DNA of 32,495 bases from Thalassospira lucentensis (GTDB taxonomy: Bacteria > Pseudomonadota > Alphaproteobacteria > Rhodospirillales > Thalassospiraceae): positions 1-32,495 of the forward strand of contig NZ_LPVY01000009.1 in the NCBI RefSeq assembly GCF_001613805.1. The letters are read 5' to 3'. The position numbers and the translations under genes are program-made. The notes beneath the pieces were generated by a model. The model did not search any database. It saw only the letters and a list, made by a program, of their open reading frames with translations, and was not told the origin of the DNA. This document shows, in pieces, positions 32,329-32,495 of this stretch. Position 1 is the stretch's first letter. Each line of letters opens with the position of its first letter.

Positions 32329-32357
32329 TTTACAGGTCCGGCGAGGGGCCCTATAAC
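32329..32357 (+). promoter_or_regulatory. Ribosomal RNA operon promoter
   Basis: TTTACA (32329-32334), a 17 bp GC-rich spacer and TATAAC (32352-32357), preceded by an AT-rich upstream stretch and followed by a GC-rich discriminator (CCGCCTCC). This is the arrangement expected of a strong, stringently controlled rrn promoter. A boxA-like sequence lies about 75 bp downstream. Confidence 0.75.
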
Positions 32358-32364
32358 CCGCCTC

Positions 32365-32495
32365 CACCGACGGGGTGCGGCGCCAAGGAGACGGCGACGC
32401 GGACTGTGAGGTAGAGGGCTACGGCTCTAGAGTTCTTTGACATTGTTGATCAGTAGGAAGGGATGCGCGGGCAGCGTTATGGCGCAAAAGTCTGT
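32365..32495 (+). other. Leader of a ribosomal RNA operon (16S lies beyond the window)
   Basis: The sequence includes AGAGTTCTTTGACATTG (32429-32445), matching the boxA/leader element found before alphaproteobacterial 16S genes, followed by GTTGATCAGTAGGAAGGG. A short stem TAGAG/CTCTA is just upstream. The 16S gene itself is not present, so this is identified from the leader alone. Confidence 0.7.

Noticed and set aside
32104..32409. 101-codon frame at the right edge
   Set aside because: It runs straight through the ribosomal promoter and into the rRNA leader, and its C-terminus is a run of Arg produced by GC-rich leader sequence.
1..32495. CRISPR arrays, insertion sequences and prophage
   Set aside because: No regularly spaced repeats, transposase or integrase motifs, or clusters of phage structural genes were found; the single lysozyme-like gene is not enough to call a prophage.

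Overview
The window looks like chromosomal DNA of a free-living marine-type alphaproteobacterium, most likely Rhodospirillales and close to Thalassospira. This is inferred from gene content (TakP-like TRAP binding proteins, several chemoreceptors, ExbB/ExbD/TonB with AraC-controlled iron uptake), the protein style, and an alphaproteobacterial-type rRNA leader at the right edge; no 16S sequence is present to prove it. No insertion sequence, integrase, CRISPR array or intact prophage was seen.

Layout: tRNA-Lys(UUU) and its terminator (13-126); an exbB-exbD-exbD-tonB operon (356-3008) converging, over a shared terminator, on a leftward TonB-dependent receptor / siderophore-type binding protein / DUF2218 operon (6712-3078), with a divergent AraC regulator (6876-7892). 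Together these form an iron-acquisition locus that lacks the expected ABC permease and ATPase. Next come a globin-coupled (HemAT-like) chemoreceptor (9229-7904), a small lysozyme-fold protein of phage style (9519-9995), and two tandem, highly similar orphan TRAP binding proteins (10137-12579). A large symporter-like hybrid histidine kinase (13207-17184) resembles CrbS/MxtR. A gene-poor 680 bp gap follows, then a LysE exporter, a sulfotransferase, a second AraC regulator, an AI-2E-family permease, a secreted coiled-coil protein and a NarL/LuxR response regulator resembling CrbR/ErdR (23212-22541), which is a plausible partner of the kinase.

The right third holds pepN (23631-26258), a membrane chemoreceptor (28626-26341), a structured intergenic region with a strong candidate small RNA (about 28923-29100), a SPOR-domain membrane protein, upp, a lipoprotein and finally a ribosomal RNA promoter and leader (32329-32495) just upstream of where 16S rRNA should begin.

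The most notable observations are an ExbD paralogue whose proton-carrying Asp is replaced by Asn next to a normal ExbD; the multi-hairpin candidate sRNA with repeated UCUCUCUC loops; related dyads in front of exbB and the receptor; the phage-like lysozyme-fold gene; and the orphan duplicated TRAP binding proteins with a shared 13 nt leader motif.
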